Shown: positions 30,201 through 38,768 of the stretch, in pieces
How the letters are laid out: each line of letters begins with the position of its first letter
Numbering within the stretch: the first letter of the stretch is position 1
Assembly (NCBI RefSeq): GCF_003344625.1
Contig: NZ_QPKJ02000005.1
Location: 1 to 64,000 of the forward strand
Origin: Solirubrobacter deserti
Lineage (GTDB): Bacteria; Actinomycetota; Thermoleophilia; Solirubrobacterales; Solirubrobacteraceae
Direction of reading: 5' to 3'
DNA length: 64,000 bases
Program-made: the position numbers and the translations under genes
Notes under the pieces: model-generated
Told to the model about the DNA's origin: nothing
The model's database searches: none
The model's input: only the letters and a program-made list of their open reading frames with translations

Positions 30201-30856
30201 CCGCCGGTCGGCCCGTCCGGACCGATCTGCGCGTACTCGACGATCGCGTCGGTGCCCTCCTGCACGGTCTGCGGGCCGCTGTGGTGGTTGAAGTCGGTCG
30301 CCGTGTAGCCCGGGTCGACGACGTTGACCCGGAAGCCCGGGTACGCCTTGGCCCACTGGACCGTGAGCATGTTCAGCGCCGTCTTCGACGGCCCGTAGGT
30401 GAGGTTGTGCAGGGTCGACTCGATGCGGTCCGGGTCGCCGCACACCCCGATCGAGCCCATGCCGCTCGAGACGTTGACGACGACGGGGTTCGAGGACTGC
30501 TCGAGCAGCGGCCGGAAGGCCTGCAGCACGCGCACCGGTCCGTAGACGTTGACCTCGAACACGGGCTCGAGGTGGGCGACCGTCACCTCGGGAACCGGGA
30601 CGAACTCGCCGGGGATGCCGGCGTTGTTGACCAGCACGTCCAGCCCGGTCTCCGAGACCGTCTCCACGGCGGCGGCCACGGACGCGTCGGAGGTGACGTC
30701 GAGCTGCACGAAACGCGCGCCGAGCTCCTCCGCGGCCTTGCGGCCCCGCGCCTCGTCGCGCGCCGCCACCCAGACGTCGTGACCCGCCTCGATCAGGCGG
30801 CGGGCGGCTTCATAACCGAGGCTGCGGTTGGCCCCGGTGATCAAGATCGTTGACAT
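30167..30856 (-). CDS. Short-chain dehydrogenase/reductase
   Basis: The 229-residue SDR binds NAD(P) through TGANRSLGYEAARRL near the N-terminus, carries NNAG after the fourth strand, and the catalytic Tyr and Lys in TYGPSKTAL. The substrate is unknown. The divergent XRE regulator gene is its probable controller, a frequent pairing in actinobacteria. Confidence 0.92.
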   Translation of the reverse strand: MSTILITGANRSLGYEAARRLIEAGHDVWVAARDEARGRKAAEELGARFVQLDVTSDASVAAAVETVSETGLDVLVNNAGIPGEFVPVPEVTVAHLEPVFEVNVYGPVRVLQAFRPLLEQSSNPVVVNVSSGMGSIGVCGDPDRIESTLHNLTYGPSKTALNMLTVQWAKAYPGFRVNVVDPGYTATDFNHHSGPQTVQEGTDAIVEYAQIGPDGPTGGYFDRHGVLPW

Positions 30857-30906
30857 GGGAACCAGCTTGGCGCGCCAGGCCGCAAAGACCATGCCTCTGA
30901 CAGGGA

Positions 30907-30912
30907 TACCTT
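30907..30912 (+). promoter_or_regulatory. Putative -10 hexamer of XRE regulator gene
   Basis: TACCTT ends seven bases before GTG 30920, supporting that start over the TTG at 30911. Confidence 0.4.
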
Positions 30913-30919
30913 GAAGGGC

Positions 30920-31861
30920 GTGAACGACCTCGCCGCCAACCTGCGCACCTGGCGCGACCGGCTCGTCCCCGAGCAGCCGGGCCGGCGCCGCGCGCCCGGC
31001 CTGCGCCGGGAAGAGATCGCCGCGCGCGCGGACGTCTCCGTCGGCTACCTCACGCGCCTGGAGCAGGGCCACGCCACGCACCCCTCCCCGCTCGTGTGCG
31101 CGGCGCTCGCCCGCGCGCTGGAGCTCAGCGCCGACGAGACGGACACGCTGTACCTGCTGGCCGGCCACGCGCCGCCGTGCGGAGAGCGCTTCAGCAACGA
31201 GATCACGCCCGCCGTGCAGCGGCTGCTCGAGCGCTTCCACGACCTGCCTGTGCTCGTCTACGACCTCTCGTGGGAGCTCGTGGCGTCCAACCCGCTCGGC
31301 GAGGCGATCACCGGGCTGCGCTCGGGCAACATCGCCCGCAACCACTTCCTGGGCGAATCGCTCTACATCGAGCGCACGCCCGAGCAGGAGGACGAGATGA
31401 GCGCGTCGATCGTCGCCGACCTGCACGCCGCGATCATCCGCCACCCAGCCGACGAGCGGTTGCACGCGCTGGTGGACGAGCTGCGCGCGGAGAGCCCACG
31501 ATTCGAGGCGCTGTGGAAGCAGAGCCCGGTGGCCGTGCACTCGTCCGCGACCAAGACGATCGACCACCCCGAGGCCGGCCGGCTCACGCTCGACTGCGAC
31601 GTCCTGCAGGTGCACGGCTCCGACCTGCGGGTCGTGGTCTACAGCGCGCCGCCCGGCAGCCGCGACTCGGCGGCGCTAGCCCTCCTGCTGGACCGCAGCC
31701 GCGAGCGCCTCGCGGTTGGAGACGCCGAGCTTGGCGAAGATGTTGCGCAGGTGGCTCTCGACGGTCTTGACGCTGAGGAAGAGCGCGTCGGCGATGGCCT
31801 GGTTCGTGGCGCCCTCGGCGACGAGCGCGGCGACCTCCGACTCGCGCGCGCTCAGCCCTGA
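30920..31861 (+). CDS. MmyB-like XRE family transcriptional regulator
   Basis: The N-terminal helix-turn-helix (LRREEIAARADVSVGYLTRLEQG) and the MmyB ligand-binding domain (FHDLPVLVYDLSWELVASNPLGEAITG, then VHSSATKTIDHPEAGRLTLDC and VVVYSAPPGSRDS), here quoted in pieces, identify the family, which often controls a divergent SDR gene. The protein would be 313 residues; MmyB proteins normally end about 260-280, just after the PPGSRDSAALALL segment. The last 60 or so residues are acidic and run antisense through the 3' end of the LuxR-type gene for 186 bases. Confidence 0.85.
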   Translation: MNDLAANLRTWRDRLVPEQPGRRRAPGLRREEIAARADVSVGYLTRLEQGHATHPSPLVCAALARALELSADETDTLYLLAGHAPPCGERFSNEITPAVQRLLERFHDLPVLVYDLSWELVASNPLGEAITGLRSGNIARNHFLGESLYIERTPEQEDEMSASIVADLHAAIIRHPADERLHALVDELRAESPRFEALWKQSPVAVHSSATKTIDHPEAGRLTLDCDVLQVHGSDLRVVVYSAPPGSRDSAALALLLDRSRERLAVGDAELGEDVAQVALDGLDAEEERVGDGLVRGALGDERGDLRLARAQP

Positions 31862-34444
31862 CAGCCGGTTGCCGCCCGCCGGCGGCGCATCGCGCCGCGG
31901 TGCGCGGCGCCCGAGCTTGCGCAGCTCGCGCACGGCCGCGCCGCGGTCGAAGTCGGCGCCGATCCGGTGGAGGTGCCGCTCGGCGCGCTCGAACGCGTCC
32001 AGCGCGCCGGAGCGGTCCCCGGACTCGGCCAGCGCGCGGCCGTGCACCACCCGCATCCGCTCGGCCTCCAGCTGCGCCCCCGCGCGCTCGTAGGCCTCCA
32101 CCGCGGCCCCGGCCGCGTCCGCCGCGCGCGCGTACTCGCCGCGCGCCAGCGCCAGGTGCGCCCGACCGGCGAGTGCCCACGCCGACGGCGTCGAGAGCCC
32201 GGAGTGCAGCGCCCACGCGTCCGCGTCGTCGGCCAGGCGCTCGGCCGCCGCCCCGTCACCGCGCGCGAGCGCCGCTTCCAGCAGCACGAGCCGCGGCCGC
32301 GAGCGATCGATCGGCGCCATGTGCTCGAGCTCGGCCCCGGCCGCGGCGACCAGCCGCCGCTCGGCCACGTCCAGGTCGCCGACCGCAACCGCCGCCGTCA
32401 CCGCGCCGTAGGCCGTCCACAGGTCCACCAGCGGGCTCTCCGGCAAGGAAGCGGCGACGCGCTCGCAGTCGCGCATCACCTCGGCGGCTCGGGCGGCATC
32501 GCCGCTGCGGCCGAGCAGGAGACCGAGCCGGGCCAGCGCCCACCACTCGTAGCGGGCGCTCGGCGTCACGCGCGCGGCCTCGACCGCCTCCTCGGCGAGC
32601 TCGACGGCCTCGGTGAGCCGCCCGGCGCGGAAGCGCGGCTCGGTCCGGTCGATCAGGAACATGGCCACGTTGCCGTGCGCACGGCGGTCACGCGCGATCC
32701 GCAGCCCGCGGTCGAAGTGCGCGATCGCCTCGTCGTAGCGCTCCAGGTGCGTCGCCGCCCAGCCCAGGTCCCAGAGGCTCATCGGGTGGGCGGGAAAGTC
32801 GTGGTCGTCGTAGCCCGCGACCACCGTCGCCGCGTGCGCGTACGGCCCGGCCGCCGCGCGCGGGTCCGTCTGCACGAGCGTGGTGGCGATCACGCCCTCG
32901 ACCTCGGCCACCAGGACGGGATCGCCGCTGTCGGCGGCCGCCGCGGCCGCGGCCTGCGCCGCTTCCCGGGCGTCGTCGTAGCGCAGGTTCCACTCGTGAA
33001 CGAGGACCAGCTCGATCTCGCACTTGACCCGCACGCGCGGATCGTCGGTGGCGAGCTCCCGCGCGCGGGCCAGGTGGCGCACCGCCTCCTGCTCGAGCCC
33101 GAGCCAGCGCTCGACCTCTGCCAGCCGCCAGCACTTCTCCGCGGTGTCGCTGCCGGCAGCCAGCAGCGCCTCGCGCGCGGCGGTGAGCTCGCCCGCGAGC
33201 AGGAGCGCCGTGCCGCGCCGGGCCTGCAGCGCCGCGTAGCGCTCGCCCACCTGCATCGGCAGCAGGCGCAGCGCGGCCTCCAGCCACGCGGCAGCGTCCC
33301 CCGGCGCGCGCTCGATCACCCGCTCGGCCGCGGCCATCAGGATCAAGATCCCCTGCTCGTCACCGAGCCCGGCGCCGTGGCGGACGTGCTGGGCGACGAC
33401 GGTGACGTCGGCGCCGAGCTCGAGCAGTGCCTCTCGCAGCCGTCCGTGCGCGTTGATCCGCCAGCCGGGCCCGGCCGACTCGTACGCCGCCCGGCGCACG
33501 ATCGGATGGCGGAACGTGAACGCGGCGGCGCCGTCGACGGGGCGCAGCAGCTCCGCGCGCCGGGCCTCGTCGACCGCGGCGTGAGCGGTGGCCTCGTCGA
33601 GCTCGGCGGCCACGCTCGCGAGCCGCAGATCCGCGGGCTCCCCCGCCACCGCCGCGCCTCGCAGCAGCGCCTGGGCGGCGGGCGAGAGCTGCTCGATCTC
33701 GGCCCGGATCGAGCTCGCGATCGCCGACGGCAGCGGCCCGCGCGCGGGCGAGCGGGCCAGCTGCTCGAGGTAGAACGGGTTGCCGCCCGCCTGGTCGAGG
33801 ACCGTGCGCAACGCCGCGCCGCTGACGCGCTCCTCGACCAGCCGCCGGGCGTCGCCGTCGCCCAGCGGGCCGAGCCGCAGGCGCGGGTGGCCGTAGCGGT
33901 CGAGGTCGTCGAGCGCCGGGTCCGGCCGGTGCGCGCCGGCGATCAGCACGCGGCCGGACGGCGGCCGGCGCGCGAGGGCGGCGAGCGCCTCCCGCGCGCC
34001 GTCATCCGCCCACTGCAGATCGTCGAGCACCAGGACCAGCGGCCGCGGACCGGCGATGCCGTCGAGCAGCTCGCGCAGCGCCCGGTGCAGCCGGTACGCC
34101 TCGGGGACGGCGTCACGCGGGCCTTCCAGCGCGGGGAACACCGTCGCGAGCTCCTCGGTGCGGCTGACGCCCATGCGGGCCAGCTTGCCGTCCTCGAGCT
34201 CGTCGAGGTACGGGTCGAGCGCGTCGACCAGCACGCCGAACGGAAGCAGGCGCTCGAATTCGGTCGCGTGCCCGGACAACACGCGGAACCCGCGCGCGGC
34301 GGCCTGCTCGGCGAGCGCGCCGAGCAGGGCGGACTTGCCGATGCCGGGCTCCCCCGAGACCAGCAGCAGGCCGCTGCGTCCGGCGTCCAGCCCGTCCAGG
34401 GCCTCCGCGATCTTGGCCAGCTCCGTGTCCCGACCCAGCAGCAA
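31676..34444 (-). CDS. Large LuxR-type regulator with AAA ATPase domain (LAL family)
   Basis: The 922-residue protein opens with GRDTEL and a P-loop GEPGIGKSALLGAL (about residues 30-45), has LVLVLDDLQWADDGA as Walker B, a long TPR-like helical middle, and a C-terminal LuxR helix-turn-helix LSARESEVAALVAEG with KTVESHLRNIFAKLGV. LAL regulators usually activate metabolic or antibiotic genes in response to inducers. The only start is a TTG, ten bases after the stop of the upstream gene; that stop lies in the same reading frame. Its 3' end overlaps the XRE gene antisense. Confidence 0.9.
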   Translation of the reverse strand: MLLGRDTELAKIAEALDGLDAGRSGLLLVSGEPGIGKSALLGALAEQAAARGFRVLSGHATEFERLLPFGVLVDALDPYLDELEDGKLARMGVSRTEELATVFPALEGPRDAVPEAYRLHRALRELLDGIAGPRPLVLVLDDLQWADDGAREALAALARRPPSGRVLIAGAHRPDPALDDLDRYGHPRLRLGPLGDGDARRLVEERVSGAALRTVLDQAGGNPFYLEQLARSPARGPLPSAIASSIRAEIEQLSPAAQALLRGAAVAGEPADLRLASVAAELDEATAHAAVDEARRAELLRPVDGAAAFTFRHPIVRRAAYESAGPGWRINAHGRLREALLELGADVTVVAQHVRHGAGLGDEQGILILMAAAERVIERAPGDAAAWLEAALRLLPMQVGERYAALQARRGTALLLAGELTAAREALLAAGSDTAEKCWRLAEVERWLGLEQEAVRHLARARELATDDPRVRVKCEIELVLVHEWNLRYDDAREAAQAAAAAAADSGDPVLVAEVEGVIATTLVQTDPRAAAGPYAHAATVVAGYDDHDFPAHPMSLWDLGWAATHLERYDEAIAHFDRGLRIARDRRAHGNVAMFLIDRTEPRFRAGRLTEAVELAEEAVEAARVTPSARYEWWALARLGLLLGRSGDAARAAEVMRDCERVAASLPESPLVDLWTAYGAVTAAVAVGDLDVAERRLVAAAGAELEHMAPIDRSRPRLVLLEAALARGDGAAAERLADDADAWALHSGLSTPSAWALAGRAHLALARGEYARAADAAGAAVEAYERAGAQLEAERMRVVHGRALAESGDRSGALDAFERAERHLHRIGADFDRGAAVRELRKLGRRAPRRDAPPAGGNRLSGLSARESEVAALVAEGATNQAIADALFLSVKTVESHLRNIFAKLGVSNREALAAAVQQEG

Positions 34445-34453
34445 CGCCGGGAA

Positions 34454-34891
34454 TCATTCCAGGGGCAGGAAGTTGTCGGGGTTGTTGGGCGCGAAGGCGA
34501 CCTGGATCGCGGTCCCGGGCGTATAGCCGATCCACGACGGGACGAAGAGCGTCCGGGCCGCGCGGGCCCCGGCGATGTTGACGGCCAGGCGCAGCGGGTG
34601 GCGGACGCCGACGCGCGAGTGCTGGTCGAGCGTCGCCTCGAGCACGATCGCCGTCGTGCGCTCCGTGCGGGCGTCGCGCTCGCGCGCGTCTCTGCGCCGG
34701 CCGAGCAGCGCGAGCACCGGGGCGGTCGCCGCGAAGCCCAGGCCGAGCGCGAGCAGTGCGATGCCGAGCGTGGCCGGCCCGACGATCGTGAACGTCACGC
34801 CGAGCGGCACGAAGGTGGAAGCGAGGATGCCGGCCACGAGGGCGCCGACGAAGCCGCGGACGGCGGTGCCGGTGAGGATGGGGAGGGTCAT
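34454..34891 (-). CDS. Small membrane protein, paralogue of 38765-39184
   Basis: The 145-residue protein has two hydrophobic helices (GALVAGILASTFVPLGVTFTIVG and the next 20 residues), an Arg/Glu-rich stretch, and a soluble C-terminal beta domain ending APNNPDNFLPLE. The 139-residue product of 38765-39184 has the same build and ends APDDPANFVPAA. The C-terminal part resembles the DUF3592-like pattern of extracytosolic beta domains, but I cannot assign a family. It lies just before the LuxR-type gene. ATG 34891 was chosen; 34900 and 34927 are possible. Confidence 0.68.
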   Translation of the reverse strand: MTLPILTGTAVRGFVGALVAGILASTFVPLGVTFTIVGPATLGIALLALGLGFAATAPVLALLGRRRDARERDARTERTTAIVLEATLDQHSRVGVRHPLRLAVNIAGARAARTLFVPSWIGYTPGTAIQVAFAPNNPDNFLPLE

Positions 34892-34934
34892 GGCAAGCAT
34901 CGTCGAGGCGCTCCGGGTCCGTGCCATCGGGCAC

Positions 34935-34978
34935 GACCCTGATCCCCCACCCTGAGTTGCGGGTCCCGGATCAGGGTC
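34935..34978. promoter_or_regulatory. Perfect ten-base inverted repeat between divergent genes
   Basis: GACCCTGATC at 34935-34944 is repeated inverted as GATCAGGGTC at 34969-34978. A related ACCCTGAG lies between them and a further ACCCTG follows at 34979. The repeat sits between the small membrane protein/LAL regulator unit and the PKD protein gene, as expected for a shared operator. Confidence 0.5.
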
Positions 34979-35021
34979 ACCCTGGATGGCCTGCGGGTCA
35001 CGGCGCGGGACCGTGCTCGGC

Positions 35022-37640
35022 ATGCGATTCCTCCCCAACCTGCTCATCCTCACCCTGACCACGCTCGTCCTCGCCCCGCTGGCGCGTGCCGCCCCGCCGC
35101 CGTTGACGGCGGACTTCACGTACGCGCCGGCCGCGCCGGCGCCCGGGGAGCCCGTGACCTTCACGAGCACGAGCCTCGCGCCGGGTGGCGACCCGATCGC
35201 CACCGACTGGGACCTCGACAACGACGGCGAGTTCGACGACGGTCGCAAGCCGGCCGCGACCCGCGCGTTCGACGCGGGCACGCACACCGTTCGCCTGCAG
35301 GCGCGCATCAGCGGCCCGACGCCGCGCACCGCGGTCGCGACCAAGACGTTCACCGTCGCCGCGCCCACGAGCAGCCCGACGCCCACTCCCTCCCCGCAGC
35401 CCACACCGGCGCTCGCGAACCCCACGCCGACGCCCGCGCCACCGCTCCCGAGCAAGCCGATCGGCTGCGTCGAGACCGTTCAGCACGGCGCCTTCCTCGC
35501 GACGGGCGAGTGTCTGCTGCCCCGCAAGGCGCCCGGCTGGATCGACGACGGCGGCGAGTACTGGCGCTCTACGCGGCCGGTCAGGGTCAACGGCGTCACC
35601 ATCACGCCCGCCAGGGGGGAGGACGTGCTCGTCAACGTCCCCAAGTCGGGCAAGATCAGCGCGGGCACGCTGGACGGCACCGCAACGTTCACCAAGGCCG
35701 GCGAGACCATCACCGTCGACAGCGGCCGCATCTCCTGGAAGGTCGTGAACGGGCGCTTCGAGGGCATCCAGCCGCCCGCGGACAGCAAGCTCGGCGGGCT
35801 GCCGATCGTCTCGCTGACCGAGTCGCCCCAGCTGATCGCCGGCGGCACCCGGTTCGCGTTCATGGTCCGCATGCCGCAGCAGTTCGGCGCGCCGACCTCC
35901 GACAAGCCGGTGCGCGTGACCGCCGGCGGCATCCGCCCGCTGGCGGCCGCCGACGAGGGCTTCCACTTCGAGGTCGAGAACGCCGTGCTCGGGCCGATCC
36001 AGCTGCACAAGCTCGTGCTGGACTACGACGGCCAGGGCTCCTGGGAGATCAAGGCCGACGCCACGCTCCCGCCGCCCGTCGACGCCCGCGTGCGGGGCAG
36101 CGCCGGCATCCGCCACGGCGACTTCGACTACGCCGACGGCGAGATGACGTTCAACGGCCAGGGCTTCAACATCATCGGCCCGGTCTTCCTCAAGCGGATC
36201 AAGTTCCGGGTCGAGATCACGCCCCAGGAGAGCGAGTGCGTGCCGAACATCGGCGTCAAGCCGAGCCCGTCGACCGGCCTGCCGGGGCTCGATCACTCCT
36301 TCCCCGGGATGCCGGAGCCGCCGGCCACGATCGACTACGGCGTCCCGACGTTCGCGCTGTGCGGTGAGGTCGGCCTCGTGGCCGGTCCGACCGTCCTCGG
36401 CACGTCCGCGCTCTCGCTCGACGCGGGTCTTGGCATCGCGCTCTACGACGATCTGCCGATGCGCTTCCGGGCCTTCGGCGAGATCGACATCGTCGGCATC
36501 CGCTGGGCGGAGGCCGAGCTGGAGATGCACGGCAACGGTTACATCAAGGCGGGCGGGAGCGTGAAGTGGCCGTGGCCGGGCGTGGCCATGATCCACGGGC
36601 GGCTCGGGCTCGAGATGCGCGGGACGCAGTTCAACGCCTCCGGCAGCGTGGAGGCCTGCCTGCTCGACTGGTGCGCCGCGAAGGCACGCGCGGTGGTGTC
36701 CAACGCCGGTGTGGGCGTGTGCCTCTCGATCGACCTGGGCGTGACGACCTGGAACCCAGGGCTCGGCTACCGGTGGGGCGACTCGCCGACCATCTACCTC
36801 AGCGGCTGCGAGCTCGGCCCGTACAAGACGCGCGTGACCGCGGCGCGGGCGAGCCGTGCTCCGCAGAGCGTGACGCTGCCCTCCGGCCTCCCGGGCGCGG
36901 CGATCGCCATCACCGGCGCGGACGCGCCGCCGACCGTCACGCTCATCGGCCCCAAGGGGGAGCGGTTCACCACGCCCGCCGGCACCGGCGTGACGCAGCG
37001 CAACCCGTTCTTCGTGATCAAGGACCCGGCCTCCAGGTCGACGCAGATCCTGGTCGGCAAGCCGTCCGCGGGCGAGTGGCGCGTGGTCCCGGAGCCCGGC
37101 TCCTCCGCGATCACCGAGATCCGCAGCGCGCAGGGCCGACGGGCGCCGAAGGTGACGGCGAAGGTCGAGCGCCGCGGCGGCCGGCGCGTGCTCTCCTACC
37201 GCGTCGACGGGGACGCGAAGGTGACGTTCGCCGAGCGCGGCGCGACCGCGGGCGCGATCCTCGGCAAGGCCAAGGGCCGGCGCGGCACCATCGCGTTCGA
37301 CCCCGCCGACGGCCGCGGCGAGCGGCGTCACATCGTCGCCGTCGTCGAGCAGGACGGCCTGCCGTCCACCCAGGCGGCGATCGCGACCTACCAGGCGCCG
37401 GCGGCGAAGAAGCCCGGCCGGGTGCACGCGGTCAAGACCGCGCGCCACGGCGGCCGGGTGCGCGTGAGCTGGCGCAAGGACGCCGCGCCGGCGCACATCG
37501 TCACGCTCGAGCTCAGCGACGGCCGCCGGCTGGTGCGCCGCGTCGACGGCCGCTCCGCGCTGACCGTGAAGCTCCCGCGGGGGCTGCGGGCCAAGGCGAC
37601 CGTGCGCGCCGTGGCCCGCAACGGGATGGTCGGCCGCTAG
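35022..37640 (+). CDS. Large secreted protein with N-terminal PKD domain
   Basis: The 872-residue protein has a Sec signal peptide ending around LARA. A PKD domain follows (about 25-115: PGEPVTFTSTSLAPGG, DWDLDNDGEFDD, GTHTVRLQA), then a Thr/Pro linker (118-150) and a long beta-rich region with Cys pairs (CVETVQ, GECLLP, CLLDWCAAKA). The C-terminal 130 residues look like a fibronectin-type domain (VRVSWRKD). No catalytic motif was recognised; it could be a cell-surface adhesin or scaffold. ATG 35022 gives the signal peptide. Confidence 0.78.
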   Translation: MRFLPNLLILTLTTLVLAPLARAAPPPLTADFTYAPAAPAPGEPVTFTSTSLAPGGDPIATDWDLDNDGEFDDGRKPAATRAFDAGTHTVRLQARISGPTPRTAVATKTFTVAAPTSSPTPTPSPQPTPALANPTPTPAPPLPSKPIGCVETVQHGAFLATGECLLPRKAPGWIDDGGEYWRSTRPVRVNGVTITPARGEDVLVNVPKSGKISAGTLDGTATFTKAGETITVDSGRISWKVVNGRFEGIQPPADSKLGGLPIVSLTESPQLIAGGTRFAFMVRMPQQFGAPTSDKPVRVTAGGIRPLAAADEGFHFEVENAVLGPIQLHKLVLDYDGQGSWEIKADATLPPPVDARVRGSAGIRHGDFDYADGEMTFNGQGFNIIGPVFLKRIKFRVEITPQESECVPNIGVKPSPSTGLPGLDHSFPGMPEPPATIDYGVPTFALCGEVGLVAGPTVLGTSALSLDAGLGIALYDDLPMRFRAFGEIDIVGIRWAEAELEMHGNGYIKAGGSVKWPWPGVAMIHGRLGLEMRGTQFNASGSVEACLLDWCAAKARAVVSNAGVGVCLSIDLGVTTWNPGLGYRWGDSPTIYLSGCELGPYKTRVTAARASRAPQSVTLPSGLPGAAIAITGADAPPTVTLIGPKGERFTTPAGTGVTQRNPFFVIKDPASRSTQILVGKPSAGEWRVVPEPGSSAITEIRSAQGRRAPKVTAKVERRGGRRVLSYRVDGDAKVTFAERGATAGAILGKAKGRRGTIAFDPADGRGERRHIVAVVEQDGLPSTQAAIATYQAPAAKKPGRVHAVKTARHGGRVRVSWRKDAAPAHIVTLELSDGRRLVRRVDGRSALTVKLPRGLRAKATVRAVARNGMVGR

Positions 37641-37711
37641 ACCGGTGCGCTCGAGCACGTGCGATCGCTGGTGGTCGCCGGCGCCGGCTGGGGCCGCACG
37701 GTGACCGGAAG

Positions 37712-37726
37712 TGGGCTGGTGGCCCA
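37712..37726. terminator. Short hairpin between converging genes
   Basis: TGGGC and GCCCA pair around TGGTG in the 159-base gap between the PKD protein and the aldo/keto reductase. Only five base pairs and no U-tract, so weak. A GCCGGCGCCGGC palindrome is at 37679-37690. No gene is seen in the gap. Confidence 0.25.
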
Positions 37727-37799
37727 TGACCGGTCGCCGGGTGGGTCCAGGCGGTGATCGGCGGCCGCCAGAATCGTGCGTGATCGAGTGTGCCGGTCC

Positions 37800-38630
37800 T
37801 CAGCCGTTGAACGTGTCGGGGTCTGGGCCGGTGCGATGGCCGCGGTCCAGACCCTCGATGCGCTCGACCTCCTCCGCCGACAGCTCGAAGTCGAAGATGT
37901 CGATGTTCTCCTCGATGCGCGAGGGCGTCATCGACTTCGGGAACACGACGTTGCCGATGTCGACGTGCCAGCGCAGCACGACCTGGGCCGGCGTGCGGTC
38001 GTGGGCGGCGGCGATCTCCGTGATCACCGGGTCGTCGAGCACCATGCCCTGCGCGAGCGGGCTCCAGGCCTCGGTGACGATGCCGCGGTCCGCGTGCTCG
38101 CGGCGCAGCCCGGGCTGCGTCAGGTACGGGTGCAGCTCGATCTGGTTGACGGACGGCGTGACGCCGGTCGCGTCGATGATCGCGCGCAGGTGCTCGGGCT
38201 GGAAGTTCGAGACGCCGATCGAGCGCACCAGGCCCTGCTTCTGGGCCTCCACGAGCCCTTTCCACGCCTGCACATAGGTGTCGCGGCCGGGCGCGGGCCA
38301 GTGGATCAGGTAGAGGTCGACGTAGTCGGTCGCGAGCAGCTCGAGGCTGCCCTTGAGCGTGTCGATCGGGTTCGCCTGGTCGCTGTTCCACAGCTTGGTG
38401 GTGATGAACAGCTCCTCGCGGCTGATTCCAGACGCGCGCACGGCCTGGCCGACCTGCGCCTCGTTCTGGTAGATGCGAGCCGTGTCGATGTGGCGGTATC
38501 CGACCTCGAGCGCGTGGGCGACGTTCTCGGCGGTCTGGTCCGGCGGGACCTGGAACACGCCGAGACCGAACTGCGGGATGCGGACGCCGTCGGCGAGGTC
38601 GATCTCAGGAATCTGCAAGCTCTTGGGCAT
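37800..38630 (-). CDS. Aldo/keto reductase
   Basis: The 276-residue NADPH enzyme has the catalytic tetrad: Asp49 and Tyr54 in DTARIYQNE, Lys79 in TTKLWN and His110 in LYLIHWP. VSNFQPEHL and the NQIELHPYL strand are standard for the small AKR5-type reductases, such as 2,5-diketogluconate reductase. The true substrate is not predictable. TAGGTT (minus strand 38640-38645) lies nine bases before its ATG, suggesting a leaderless mRNA. Confidence 0.94.
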   Translation of the reverse strand: MPKSLQIPEIDLADGVRIPQFGLGVFQVPPDQTAENVAHALEVGYRHIDTARIYQNEAQVGQAVRASGISREELFITTKLWNSDQANPIDTLKGSLELLATDYVDLYLIHWPAPGRDTYVQAWKGLVEAQKQGLVRSIGVSNFQPEHLRAIIDATGVTPSVNQIELHPYLTQPGLRREHADRGIVTEAWSPLAQGMVLDDPVITEIAAAHDRTPAQVVLRWHVDIGNVVFPKSMTPSRIEENIDIFDFELSAEEVERIEGLDRGHRTGPDPDTFNG

Positions 38631-38639
38631 AGGCTTCTG

Positions 38640-38645
38640 AACCTA
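38640..38645 (-). promoter_or_regulatory. Putative -10 hexamer of aldo/keto reductase gene
   Basis: TAGGTT on the minus strand ends nine bases before the ATG at 38630. Confidence 0.35.
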
Positions 38646-38654
38646 CCCACGCAG

Positions 38655-38768
38655 ATGAGCGGTCACTGCGGCGAGCTGTCGGTGCCGTTCTTCGGTCGCA
38701 GCGACAACCACGACTCCGGCAGCTCCTCGGACGGCGGTGGAGGCAGCGACGGCGGCGGCTCGTCCTAG
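38655..38768 (+). CDS. Possible Gly/Ser-rich miniprotein, 37 aa
   Basis: A short open frame MSGHCGELSVPFFGRSDNHD followed by a Gly/Ser/Asp-rich tail. It starts 24 bases from the divergent AKR gene and its stop overlaps that of 38765-39184 by four bases, the tight packing typical of real genes here. No family and no Shine-Dalgarno; it may be spurious. Confidence 0.35.
   Translation: MSGHCGELSVPFFGRSDNHDSGSSSDGGGGSDGGGSS

Noticed and set aside
34454..34456. TGA before the LAL regulator as a selenocysteine codon
   Set aside because: The upstream protein ends as its paralogue does, and no SECIS-like structure was seen.
31967..34942. 991-residue open frame opposite the LAL regulator
   Set aside because: No domain pattern, composition typical of antisense to GC-rich codons.
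34998..37727. 909-residue open frame opposite the PKD protein
   Set aside because: Antisense shadow of a gene with signal peptide and PKD motifs.
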